DNA of 64,000 nt from Endozoicomonas sp965198415 (GTDB lineage Bacteria > Pseudomonadota > Gammaproteobacteria > Pseudomonadales > Endozoicomonadaceae). Where the stretch lies: assembly GCA_965198415.1 (NCBI GenBank), contig CBDAPN010000029.1, forward strand, positions 434,001-498,000. Reading direction: 5' to 3'. Positions 17,718 to 26,249 of this stretch are shown piece after piece (positions within the stretch are counted from its first letter, which is position 1; every line of letters starts with the position of its first letter). The position numbers and the translations under genes are program-made. A model generated the notes under the pieces. The model was not told where the DNA came from. It saw only the letters and a list, made by a program, of their open reading frames with translations, and ran no database searches.

Positions 17718-19382
17718 ATGTCAAATTCAGTAGGAGGAGTCGATAATTCTCAGTTATCCCGAACAGATAACTTGCCAACAGCTAATTCGACCACCCCGGG
17801 CGCTGCCGTGGGCAGTGGTTACGATACGCAAAACTCAGTATCCATCGCAAACGGTGCCACAGAGGCGAAAAATAGTGGTATTGCCCCGCAGGTGCCAACA
17901 GGCACAACACTCAACAGCGCTAACTTTTTACTAAATGGTATCAAAAGCAGACTTAATGCTTTTCGCTCAAGCATAGTAATCAGCAGCGCTCTGGCTGCAA
18001 ACAGAGTGGACCTTTCAGATACCCAAAGCCTGCTTATGGCACTACGCGGTTTTCTGGATGAGCTAAAAGTAGCCAACAAAGTTAATGGAGTGGATGTCAA
18101 AGCGACCAATAGAAGCGTCGTCAATATGCTGACCAGTGAAATCAATCAACTCAAACCAGAAATTGCCAAAATCAACGAACAGATCCAGCAGAAAAAAGCC
18201 GCCATTCAATCAGCACAAAACCAAAATCTTCCTGTAACCGAGTTAAAAAACGAGCTTGCGGCTCTGCAGGCAGACAGCACCCGGTTAGAGGTGCAGATGG
18301 CAACAAAAGAAGTACTTAAAGCTGTAATAAAGTCCGAGAACAATCTGCAACCCACGTTAGCGGAGATGCTGAACAAACCGGCTGGGCAGCAGTCTATGGA
18401 ATCCGGCGAAGAGCAACTCATTGAACTCAAACACCAACTGCAAGTATTGACACACTTGTATGAAAAAGAAAAAACCAAAGAGAGCCTGGCTACCGACTTT
18501 GAGCGCAGCCTTGCCAAGGAAAGAGTTAAAATAGCAGACCGGCAACTCATCAGTGGCATCAGTCCTCAACTCGAAGCGCTCATAGAGTCACCACAAATGA
18601 AAAAACTATTTGAGCAGTTATCTGGCATGATCACACCGCCACCCACACCACTCAACCGTGAGGGAACAGCTGTTAATAAAGCAATGGCCGACACTATCGC
18701 AGCATTGGGGCTCATTCTTATGGCTGTGCCTCCGATGAAAAAAACCAAAGCTAAGACCGGCACGCCACCACCACAACCCTTCATGGCCTCTTATCAGGAA
18801 GAAGCTGCCATGATTGCACAAACACTTAAGCGCAGAGGCAGTATTGCTGATCTACTGCCACCGCCAGACACGCAAAGAAACCCTCTGCAGCCAAAAAAAA
18901 CCGACGACCCAACCACTGCCACCGACCCGGTTCAACCCAAAAAGCTTGCACGCTCAGGCAATGATATCGAACCAGCAGTCTTGATACGCACAAACGAGGC
19001 CGCTAAGGAGCAGCCAGAGCACACACCAACCCAACCCATACCTACGCTGCCTACCCATGAAAACAGCCTGCAACCAAAACCCTCTGCTGGACAAGAGAAC
19101 CCCTATGACCAGCCACACCTTGGCGACAACCTCAGCGCCGAAGGTGCCAACAACCCTCAGGCTTACAACTTACTGATGCTTGAGGAGTACGCAGAAAAAA
19201 TGGCAGAAGAACTAAAGGAAGAGATACAAAAAAACTTGAGAAAATTTCTGGCTCAGAGCTCAAACAGCCAACTGTTCGATCTGATGCTACATCAGGAGCA
19301 ACGGATTGAGGAGATTGTCGAAGAGACACTGAAAGATCAAGAAGGTGTTGAGTCTGCTATTCAGCAAGCGCAAAAGATCTGA
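17718..19382 (+). CDS. Presumed T3SS translocator/effector partner of the chaperone
   Basis: A 554-residue protein with no family I can name. In order it has a disordered Ser/Asn/Thr-rich N-terminus (1-65), two coiled-coil blocks (about 135-205 and 230-275), one hydrophobic segment (MADTIAALGLILMAVPP, about 323-339), a Pro/Thr/Gln-rich linker (about 306-460) and a charged helical tail. Coiled coils flanking a hydrophobic segment, with no Sec signal, behind a SycD-like chaperone gene, resemble IpaB/YopB-type translocators, but sequence identity is not evident. GGGAGGG precedes the ATG. The GC content is close to its neighbours. Confidence 0.7.
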   Translation: MSNSVGGVDNSQLSRTDNLPTANSTTPGAAVGSGYDTQNSVSIANGATEAKNSGIAPQVPTGTTLNSANFLLNGIKSRLNAFRSSIVISSALAANRVDLSDTQSLLMALRGFLDELKVANKVNGVDVKATNRSVVNMLTSEINQLKPEIAKINEQIQQKKAAIQSAQNQNLPVTELKNELAALQADSTRLEVQMATKEVLKAVIKSENNLQPTLAEMLNKPAGQQSMESGEEQLIELKHQLQVLTHLYEKEKTKESLATDFERSLAKERVKIADRQLISGISPQLEALIESPQMKKLFEQLSGMITPPPTPLNREGTAVNKAMADTIAALGLILMAVPPMKKTKAKTGTPPPQPFMASYQEEAAMIAQTLKRRGSIADLLPPPDTQRNPLQPKKTDDPTTATDPVQPKKLARSGNDIEPAVLIRTNEAAKEQPEHTPTQPIPTLPTHENSLQPKPSAGQENPYDQPHLGDNLSAEGANNPQAYNLLMLEEYAEKMAEELKEEIQKNLRKFLAQSSNSQLFDLMLHQEQRIEEIVEETLKDQEGVESAIQQAQKI

Positions 19383-19400
19383 GTTCTGTTCACCAGCAAA

Positions 19401-19430
19401 AAAAAGCCGTACAAGTACGGCTTTTTTTAT
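19401..19430 (+). terminator. Terminator after the chaperone-partner operon
   Basis: AAAAAGCCGTAC (19401-19412) pairs with GTACGGCTTTTT (19415-19426) over a very short loop, followed by more T. It closes the two-gene unit and separates it from aspS. Confidence 0.92.
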
Positions 19431-19582
19431 TTGGCAACGGCTGACTCCGTCGGTCTTTCGGTTATAATGGCCGTTTTATTTGAATGCCGCCGAGGCTGGT
19501 GTTCCAACAGTCTCCAAGCCCTAAATCAACACGGTGACCATTTCGCCACCGAAAGTTATCTATTCCTGAATTGAGGTAAATT

Positions 19583-21367
19583 ATGCGCAGCCATTATTGC
19601 GGCGAACTGAACCTTTCCCATGATGGGCAAGAGGTCACTCTGTGCGGCTGGGTCCATCGCCGCCGTGACCACGGCGGTGTCATCTTTCTCGACCTGCGTG
19701 ACCGCGAAGGCTTGGCGCAGGTTGTTGTTGACCCCGATACCGAAACAGCCTTCGCCCTCGCGGATAAAGCCCGCAGCGAATACGTACTAAAAATCACTGG
19801 CCTTGTGCGCCCCCGCCCAGAGGGTACGGTGAACGCCAACATGCCAACGGGTGAAATTGAAATATTGGGCAAACAGGTTGAAATTCTCAATCAGGCACAA
19901 ACCCCACCGTTCCAGATTGAAGGCTACACCGACGTCGGCGAAGATGTGCGCCTGCGTCACCGCGTCGTTGACCTGCGTCGCCCCGAAATGCAAGAAAAAC
20001 TCATTCTACGCAGCAAAGCCACTAACCTGGTACGCCGCTTTATGGAAGAGCACGGTTTTTTAGACATCGAGACCCCCATCCTGACCCGTGCCACGCCAGA
20101 AGGCGCCCGGGACTATCTGGTCCCCAGTCGCGTACATGCCGGGCACTTCTATGCTCTGCCACAATCGCCACAGCTGTTCAAACAGATGCTGATGGTCTCC
20201 GGTTTTGACCGTTACTACCAAATCGTCAAATGCTTTCGCGACGAAGACCTGCGAGCCGACCGTCAGCCCGAGTTCACCCAAATCGATATCGAAACCTCCT
20301 TCCTCAATGAAGAGCAAATCATGGGCATCACCGAGTCCCTGATCAAAACCCTGTTCAACGAGGTCAAAGGTGTCGATCTCGGCGCTGAATTCCCCCGCAT
20401 GACCTACGCTGAAGCCATGCGCCGCTACGGTTCCGATAAACCCGACCTACGCATTCCACTGGAACTTATCGATGTGGCTGACCTGATGGCCGGCGTTGAG
20501 TTCAAAGTATTTAAAGGCCCGGCCCAAGACCCAAAAGGCCGGGTTGCTGCCCTTAAGGTGTCCGGCGGCGCTGAGCTGAGCCGTAAACAGATCGACGATT
20601 ACACCAAATTCGTCAGCATCTACGGCGCTAAAGGTCTGGCATGGATTAAAGTTAACGAGCTGGAAAAAGGCGTTGAAGGCCTGCAATCACCCATCATCAA
20701 ATTCCTGGGCGACGAGGTGACCCTGAACATCATGTCCCGGGTTGGCGCCACCAACGGTGACATCGTCTTCTTTGGCGCCGATAAAGAAACCATCGTCAAT
20801 GAAGCCCTCGGCGCTCTGCGCTGCAAAGTGGGTGAAGACCTCAACCTCTACACCTGTAAATGGGCACCGCTGTGGGTGGTTGACTTCCCCATGTTTGAAG
20901 AGACTGACGACGGCTCCCTGACGGCACTGCATCACCCGTTCACCTCGCCAACCTGCAGCGTTGAAGAGTTGCTGGCCAACCCGGCTACGGCACTCTCCCG
21001 CGCTTATGACATGGTATTGAACGGCTATGAAGTGGGCGGTGGTTCGGTGCGTATCCACTGCGAAGACATGCAGCAAGCGGTATTTCAGGTACTGAATATT
21101 TCCGAAGATGAGCAGCGGGAAAAATTTGGCTTCCTGCTCGACGCGCTGAAGTACGGCGCACCGCCACACGGGGGACTGGCTTTTGGCCTGGATCGTCTGG
21201 TCATGCTGCTGTGCAATACCACCAACATTCGAGAAGTCATCGCTTTCCCGAAAACCCAGTCAGCTTCCTGTTTGCTGACTCAGGCACCCGGAGAAGTGGA
21301 AGGAGAGCAGCTGCGCGACCTGAATCTTCGTATTCGTCGCGACCCGGCGTCTGCCACCAGTCATTGA
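19583..21367 (+). CDS. aspS: Aspartyl-tRNA synthetase
   Basis: Class IIb aminoacyl-tRNA synthetase, 594 residues, the bacterial AspRS length. An N-terminal OB-fold anticodon domain (GWVHRRRDHGGVIFLDLRDREG) precedes the catalytic core with motif 2 (FRDEDLRADRQPEFTQIDIE). A bacterial GAD insertion and motif 3 (GLAFGLDRLVML) follow. It charges tRNA-Asp, or tRNA-Asp and tRNA-Asn if the enzyme is non-discriminating. A GAGGT ribosome site precedes the ATG. yebC follows, the usual gammaproteobacterial order. Confidence 0.97.
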   Translation: MRSHYCGELNLSHDGQEVTLCGWVHRRRDHGGVIFLDLRDREGLAQVVVDPDTETAFALADKARSEYVLKITGLVRPRPEGTVNANMPTGEIEILGKQVEILNQAQTPPFQIEGYTDVGEDVRLRHRVVDLRRPEMQEKLILRSKATNLVRRFMEEHGFLDIETPILTRATPEGARDYLVPSRVHAGHFYALPQSPQLFKQMLMVSGFDRYYQIVKCFRDEDLRADRQPEFTQIDIETSFLNEEQIMGITESLIKTLFNEVKGVDLGAEFPRMTYAEAMRRYGSDKPDLRIPLELIDVADLMAGVEFKVFKGPAQDPKGRVAALKVSGGAELSRKQIDDYTKFVSIYGAKGLAWIKVNELEKGVEGLQSPIIKFLGDEVTLNIMSRVGATNGDIVFFGADKETIVNEALGALRCKVGEDLNLYTCKWAPLWVVDFPMFEETDDGSLTALHHPFTSPTCSVEELLANPATALSRAYDMVLNGYEVGGGSVRIHCEDMQQAVFQVLNISEDEQREKFGFLLDALKYGAPPHGGLAFGLDRLVMLLCNTTNIREVIAFPKTQSASCLLTQAPGEVEGEQLRDLNLRIRRDPASATSH

Positions 21368-21410
21368 TGCATTAAGGCCGCTGCCATTACAGGGATTTAT
21401 CCCACAATCA

Positions 21411-21459
21411 CTTCTCTGCCTCCCCCTCGGTTTCACCGGAGGGGAGAGGCAGAGAAGTT
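21411..21459 (+). promoter_or_regulatory. Long hairpin between aspS and yebC
   Basis: ACTTCTCTGCCTC (21411-21423), continuing into a C-rich stretch, pairs with a G-rich stretch and GAGGCAGAGAAGT (21447-21459). The stem is about 20 base pairs with a small bulge and a short loop. No T-run follows, so it is probably an mRNA-stabilising or processing hairpin and not a terminator. Confidence 0.6.
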
Positions 21460-21517
21460 AATCATGGGCAACTCCCAAATAGCGGCGGCAACACTACGTT
21501 TCAACTCGAGGTTTCTT

Positions 21518-22264
21518 ATGGCAGGTCACAGTAAGTGGGCCAACATCAAACACCGCAAAGCTGCACAGGACGCCAAGCGGGGCAAAGTATTTACCAAAAT
21601 CATCCGCGAGCTGGTGGTTGCTGCGAAACAAGGCGGCGGTAACATTGAAGACAACCCCAAACTCAGGGCCATTGTAGATAAAGCCCTCGGCGCCAACATG
21701 ACCCGGGACACCATCAACCGTGCCATCGCCCGAGGTGCTGGGGGTGATGACGACTCCAACATGGAAGAGGTCACCTACGAAGGCTATGGCGCTGGCGGTA
21801 TCGCCGTGCTGGTTGAATGCCTGACAGACAACCGCAACCGCACCGTGGCCGAAGTACGCCACGCATTCTCCAAACACGGTGGCAATCTGGGTACCGACGG
21901 CTCCGTCGCCTATCTGTTTGAACGCAAAGGCCAGATTTTCTATGAAGAAGGGGTCGATGAAGAGCAACTGATGGAAGCGGCACTAGAAGCAGGCGCCGAA
22001 GACGTCGTCACCAACGACGACGGCACCGCCGAAGTTCTGACCGACTGGACCGAGTTTATGGCGGTCAAAGAAGCCCTTGAAGCGGTTGGTTTAAAACCCG
22101 CCGGTGGTGAGGTAGCAATGATTGCCTCAACCCAAACCCCGCTGGATCTGGCCGGTGCCGAGAAAATCATGAAGCTGATTGATCGTCTTGAAGATCTGGA
22201 CGACGTGCAAAATGTCTACACCAACGCAGACATACCGGCAGAGGTCATGGCGCAACTGGGGTAA
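21518..22264 (+). CDS. yebC: YebC/PmpR family regulatory or translation-associated protein
   Basis: A 248-residue cytoplasmic protein. The N-terminus MAGHSKWANIKHRKAAQDAK is the family signature, followed by the GGNIEDNPKLR and GYGAGGIAVLVECLTDNRNRT blocks. Members are described as DNA-binding regulators (PmpR in quorum sensing), and more recently as factors relieving ribosome stalling, as for TACO1 homologues. The start at 21518 restores the usual N-terminus; the frame is open 54 bases further. In many relatives ruvC follows; here a convergent bcp gene does. Confidence 0.95.
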   Translation: MAGHSKWANIKHRKAAQDAKRGKVFTKIIRELVVAAKQGGGNIEDNPKLRAIVDKALGANMTRDTINRAIARGAGGDDDSNMEEVTYEGYGAGGIAVLVECLTDNRNRTVAEVRHAFSKHGGNLGTDGSVAYLFERKGQIFYEEGVDEEQLMEAALEAGAEDVVTNDDGTAEVLTDWTEFMAVKEALEAVGLKPAGGEVAMIASTQTPLDLAGAEKIMKLIDRLEDLDDVQNVYTNADIPAEVMAQLG

Positions 22265-22280
22265 CTTGAACAGGCTTTTA

Positions 22281-22318
22281 TGGCCGTTACCCACTTAAGT
22301 GGATAACGGCCATTTTTT
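22281..22318. terminator. Bidirectional terminator between yebC and bcp
   Basis: TGGCCGTTA (22281-22289) and TAACGGCCA (22304-22312) form the base of a long stem with an inner CCACTT/AAGTGG pair, followed by TTTTTT. Positioned between convergent genes. Confidence 0.93.
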
Positions 22319-22826
22319 ACTCATCATCACTGGCTGCTGGCTCTTCTTCCTGCGCCTGAGTATCTACCATCTGCGCCGCCTGCAGTACGTCTTCCACATG
22401 ACCTTTAATACGCACTTTACGCCACTCGTGCTGGAGAATGCCATTGCTGTCAATTAAGAAAGTGCTGCGCTCAATACCCATGTACTCCTTGCCGTACATC
22501 TGCTTCAGTTTGATTACATCAAACAGTTTGCACAGTGTTTCATCAGGATCAGAGATCAGCTCAAAAGGAAACTCGTGTTTGGCCCGGAAGTTATCGTGAG
22601 CCTTCATGGTGTCTTTTGAGACACCAAAAACCAGCGTGTCGGCAGCCTGAAACTGTTCGTACAGGTCTCTGAATGCCTGACCTTCACTGGTGCAGCCGGG
22701 TGTATTGTCTTTGGGGTAGAAAAACAGTACGACTTTTTGGCCTTTGAGTTCAGAGAGTTTGACCGTCGTGTTACTGGTGGCTTCAGCGGTGAAGTCGGGG
22801 ACGGCTTGGCCCAGAGTTGCGCTCAT
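22317..22826 (-). CDS. bcp: Thiol peroxidase of the Bcp/PrxQ family
   Basis: Cytoplasmic peroxiredoxin of 169 residues reducing hydrogen and organic peroxides. The peroxidatic cysteine is Cys45 in F-Y-P-K-D-N-T-P-G-C-T, with the usual N-terminal fold. The resolving cysteine found five residues later in E. coli Bcp is absent (SEGQAF here). Another cysteine, Cys99 in DPDETLC, remains, so this copy may use a 1-Cys or alternative mechanism. The tail (AQEEEPAASDDE) is acidic. It is divergent from dapA across about 200 bases. Confidence 0.93.
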   Translation of the reverse strand: MSATLGQAVPDFTAEATSNTTVKLSELKGQKVVLFFYPKDNTPGCTSEGQAFRDLYEQFQAADTLVFGVSKDTMKAHDNFRAKHEFPFELISDPDETLCKLFDVIKLKQMYGKEYMGIERSTFLIDSNGILQHEWRKVRIKGHVEDVLQAAQMVDTQAQEEEPAASDDE

Positions 22827-23023
22827 GTTTAATCCTTAGTCGCTCTCATTAGTCATTATTTAACCCAGTAGGACAGTGTAAACCATCAGCAGTGAAATAG
22901 CAGGTTTGGAAACAGAATTTAAGCAACTGTTTTATATGCAGACTGTCAGGGCGTATTTCGGCCTTGTGCATATAAATAGGCATGAGTAACATTAGCTCAG
23001 ATTTTGCCTTAAGGAGTGAACTG

Positions 23024-23899
23024 ATGATTACCGGGAGCCTGGTGGCGATTGTTACGCCCATGCATGGCAATGGTGAGCTGGACTGGGAGAGTATGCACAC
23101 CCTGGTGGAGCATCACATAGATCAGGGAACGGACGGTATTGTGGTGGTTGGCACCACCGGAGAGTCCGCCACGTTAACGGTTCAGGAGCACTGCGAAGCC
23201 ATTAAACGAATGGTTAATCAGGTCAATGGCCGGATTCCCGTAATTGCTGGCACTGGGGCAAACTCGACCGCCGAAGCGGTCTATCTGACGGCCGAAGCCA
23301 AAGCTCTCGGTGTTGACGCCTGCCTGCTGGTCACCCCCTACTACAATAAGCCCACCCAAGAAGGGCTCTACCTGCATTACCAAACCATTGCCGAATCCGT
23401 CGCCATTCCACAGATTCTTTACAACGTTCCGGGGCGTACCGCAGTCGATATGCTGCCAGAAACCATCGGTCGTCTCTGTCAGCTAGAGCACATCGTCGGT
23501 GTCAAAGAAGCCACGGGGATTGTTGAGCGAGGTACTCAAATCCGTGCACTGTGCGGTGACGACTTTGCCATTTACTCCGGTGATGACGCCACGGGAATGG
23601 AGCTAATGCTGCAAGGTGCCAACGGAGTCATTTCAGTTGTCAACAACGTTGCTCCACGAATCATGCACGAATTATGCGCTGCCGCCATCGCTGGTGATCG
23701 CAGCAGGGCAGAAGTACTCAATGCCCGTATCGAAGCGTTGAGTGAAGAGCTCTTTCTGGAGGCGAATCCGATTCCAGTGAAATGGGCATTACAGGAAATG
23801 GGGATGATCAGAGAGGGCATTCGTCTGCCGCTGACTCCCCTGTCTGCGTGTTATCACGCCAAGATCAGAAGCGCGTTACAAAAGGCGGGGTTGGTTTAA
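23024..23899 (+). CDS. dapA: 4-hydroxy-tetrahydrodipicolinate synthase
   Basis: First committed enzyme of lysine and diaminopimelate synthesis, condensing pyruvate with aspartate semialdehyde. It has 291 residues, nearly identical in length to E. coli DapA. The Schiff-base lysine is Lys161 (IVGVKEATG), Tyr133 lies in YNVPGRTA, and GTTGES at 43-48 completes the active site. The ATG at 23024 follows AAGGAG. Its stop overlaps the bamC start (TAATG), a coupled pair common in gammaproteobacteria. Confidence 0.97.
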   Translation: MITGSLVAIVTPMHGNGELDWESMHTLVEHHIDQGTDGIVVVGTTGESATLTVQEHCEAIKRMVNQVNGRIPVIAGTGANSTAEAVYLTAEAKALGVDACLLVTPYYNKPTQEGLYLHYQTIAESVAIPQILYNVPGRTAVDMLPETIGRLCQLEHIVGVKEATGIVERGTQIRALCGDDFAIYSGDDATGMELMLQGANGVISVVNNVAPRIMHELCAAAIAGDRSRAEVLNARIEALSEELFLEANPIPVKWALQEMGMIREGIRLPLTPLSACYHAKIRSALQKAGLV

Positions 23900-25056
23900 T
23901 GGTTCCGGATCAACGGATCGGTGATTTTAAAAGGTGCACCCGGTGGTGTCTGTCAGTGGTTATAGGTGCTCTGGTGATAACCGGCTGCACCAGCCCTTTT
24001 GGTCAGGAAGGTTACCTGCGGGATCGCGCCGCAGATTACACCAAAGCTCGCACCACAGCGCCCACGCAGTTACCTGCGGGCACCGAGGCACGAGAGCTAG
24101 GAGAGATCCTGCCAATTCCTGAGTCCCGTCAGGCTGACAAGGAACTGACCAAAGACTATGTGGTTCCAAAGCCGTCCCGGCGCTTGGTAATCGATGCAGG
24201 CCAGTACTACAGTCTGGAGCACAGCGGGCAACAGGAGTGGCTGTCAACCGCGCACCCTCCTGCCGATATCTGGCCAAGTGTGCTGGCCTATATTGATCAG
24301 CTCGGCCCGGGGTTTTCCTCTCAAGACTCTACCCAAAGAATGGTTGAAACCCGCTGGTACGAGTTTAGCGGTGAAGAGCAACACGGGGCTATTTACCGCA
24401 CGGTAGGCAGACTGTTTGGTGTTAATAAACTGGAGCCGATGGAAGACCGCTTTCGTTTTGAAGTTCGCAACGGCATCGAAAACGGCACAGCAGAAGTACA
24501 CGTTTATCATCAGGGTCGGCCAATGGCGAAAAAGGGTCGGGCGACCATTCTGCCACTAGAGTGGGATAACCTGGGCGAGCGCAGCAAGCAGCTAGATAGC
24601 GCCATTTTGGCAGACCTAATGGTTTACCTGGCCCAAAATCAGAACCAAACCACCGCTTCGTCGCAAAATGTCGATACTGCTAGCCGCAGTGAGATAAGTC
24701 AGGATGGCAACGGCAACCCAATACTCACCATTCGCGGTCTCTCCTACGCCCGAGCGTGGGATGAGGTCTCAGGCGCACTGGATGCAGCAGGCTTAAAAGT
24801 GATCGACCGAAACCGTTCCGTCGGACTCTTTTATCTGGCTGTGAGCGAGCCTCAATTAGCACAGCCGGACAAAAAAACGGGGTTCTGGTCTGGCTGGTTT
24901 GGCGCTGAAGACGTTGATGAATCGAAGACCTTGACGGTTCGAGTGAGCAGCTACTCCGACGCCGTGCAACTGTCGGTGGAAAAAGACATTAATACCTCTG
25001 CACCGGCAGACATTAGCCGCACACTGCTGGAAACGGTAAAAGACAACCTGCAGTAA
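23899..25056 (+). CDS. bamC: Outer membrane protein assembly lipoprotein BamC
   Basis: Lipoprotein subunit of the BAM complex, which folds beta-barrel proteins into the outer membrane. It has 385 residues. The lipobox ITGC follows a hydrophobic stretch (LSVVIGALV). A flexible Pro/Thr-rich segment comes next, then two helix-grip domains (about 95-215 and 250-385), as in NlpB. The ATG shares its A with the dapA stop. The dapA-bamC-purC neighbourhood is conserved, though here purC is convergent and not co-directional. Confidence 0.92.
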   Translation: MVPDQRIGDFKRCTRWCLSVVIGALVITGCTSPFGQEGYLRDRAADYTKARTTAPTQLPAGTEARELGEILPIPESRQADKELTKDYVVPKPSRRLVIDAGQYYSLEHSGQQEWLSTAHPPADIWPSVLAYIDQLGPGFSSQDSTQRMVETRWYEFSGEEQHGAIYRTVGRLFGVNKLEPMEDRFRFEVRNGIENGTAEVHVYHQGRPMAKKGRATILPLEWDNLGERSKQLDSAILADLMVYLAQNQNQTTASSQNVDTASRSEISQDGNGNPILTIRGLSYARAWDEVSGALDAAGLKVIDRNRSVGLFYLAVSEPQLAQPDKKTGFWSGWFGAEDVDESKTLTVRVSSYSDAVQLSVEKDINTSAPADISRTLLETVKDNLQ

Positions 25057-25094
25057 CGGCTGGCAAGCACAACATAAAAGCGTTGCTTGTTTTT

Positions 25095-25136
25095 GTTCTA
25101 CCCTCTCAAAATCACCGCACGTCGAGAGGGTAGAAC
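25095..25136. repeat. Perfect 13-bp inverted repeat between bamC and purC
   Basis: GTTCTACCCTCTC (25095-25107) pairs with GAGAGGGTAGAAC (25124-25136) around a 16-base loop. It lies between convergent genes, but no T-run follows in either direction. It may therefore be a factor-dependent terminator, an RNA 3'-end protector or a protein-binding site. Confidence 0.65.
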
Positions 25137-25142
25137 GATGAC

Positions 25143-26249
25143 TTAACCGTCAATCAAACCATACTCGTCCCGCAGTATGGCAATAATCTCAGCTTTTGGG
25201 TTATCACTGATCGGCAAAGGTTTTTGTATAATCTTTTCTGCAATCCCGACGTAAGCCTCAGAAAGATCCATAAACGCGCGCTCTGGTAACGCGTGGTCAC
25301 GGGCGAGGGCAGCCCGCTCAGGCATTCTCTGTTTGTTTAGTAGAATATCCGGCTGCGCAAAGTGGTTCAGCAAAAACTGCCGGAATCGTTCCTTGGATTT
25401 CTCTATTACCTGCCCTTCTCGCCAGGCCGCTCCATCCCAGATTCTTGAGGAGTCTGGCGTACCAACCTCATCCATGTAAATCAGCTTTTCCTGGCCATTG
25501 GCATCCTTTACATAGCCAAACTCAAACTTGGTATCCACAAAAATCTGATCAAGTTCAGCCAGCGCTTTATTGATAACGCCAAAGCCCTCTTTGAGCAGTG
25601 TTTCATAACGGTCCACGTCTTCAACAGAGTTGAAATTAAAGGCAGCGAAATTCTCTTCAATATTCTTGCGGGTAATATTCACATCATCCGCTTCAGGAAC
25701 GCCGGGAATACCCATTAACACCCCTTTGGTGGATGGCGTAATCAGCAGCTGTGGCAGCTTCTGATCTTGCTGTAAACCTTCTGGCAAGCGTATACCGCAA
25801 AACTCCCGCTCACCTTTACGGTATGAGCGCCACATCGCGCCGGTAATGTACTGCCTGGCAATGGCTTCAACCAAAATGGGGCGGGCTTTTTGCACAATCC
25901 AAACCAGCGGGTGAGGAGTATCCAGAATATGACTGTCAGCCAGCCCGTGCTCCTTGAACAGATGGAACCAATGGTTGGAAACTGCATTAAGCGCTGCGCC
26001 CTTGCCCGGAACACCGTTCAGCCCACCCTCACCATGCCAAATGCAGTCAAAAGCGCTGATGCGATCAGAAATGACCATAACGGCCAGCAGCGCATCCTCG
26101 GCAACATCGTACCCTTTTTCCCGTATGAGCCGTTGACTGTCGGACTCACTCAGCCAGTAGACCGAACGGACTTTACCGGAATGAATAGGACGGGGGGTTC
26201 GGATAGGGAGATCGTTGTTAACAGCCAGGACCTTACCAGCAAAACTCAT
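25143..26249 (-). CDS. purC: SAICAR synthetase, long form
   Basis: Phosphoribosylaminoimidazole-succinocarboxamide synthase of purine synthesis, joining CAIR and aspartate with ATP. The motifs HSGKVRSVYWL, VISDRISAFD and LIYMDEVGTPDSSRIW are intact. At 368 residues it is the long form also seen in Vibrio and some other gammaproteobacteria, not the 237-residue E. coli form. An AGCAGGTAGC ribosome site precedes the ATG. A GAGGCTG-type hairpin lies at 26270-26291 in its leader. Confidence 0.95.
   Translation of the reverse strand: MSFAGKVLAVNNDLPIRTPRPIHSGKVRSVYWLSESDSQRLIREKGYDVAEDALLAVMVISDRISAFDCIWHGEGGLNGVPGKGAALNAVSNHWFHLFKEHGLADSHILDTPHPLVWIVQKARPILVEAIARQYITGAMWRSYRKGEREFCGIRLPEGLQQDQKLPQLLITPSTKGVLMGIPGVPEADDVNITRKNIEENFAAFNFNSVEDVDRYETLLKEGFGVINKALAELDQIFVDTKFEFGYVKDANGQEKLIYMDEVGTPDSSRIWDGAAWREGQVIEKSKERFRQFLLNHFAQPDILLNKQRMPERAALARDHALPERAFMDLSEAYVGIAEKIIQKPLPISDNPKAEIIAILRDEYGLIDG

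Noticed and set aside
17206..19430. Complete T3SS locus
   Set aside because: Only the chaperone and its presumed substrate are present; no ring, ATPase, needle or export genes in the window.
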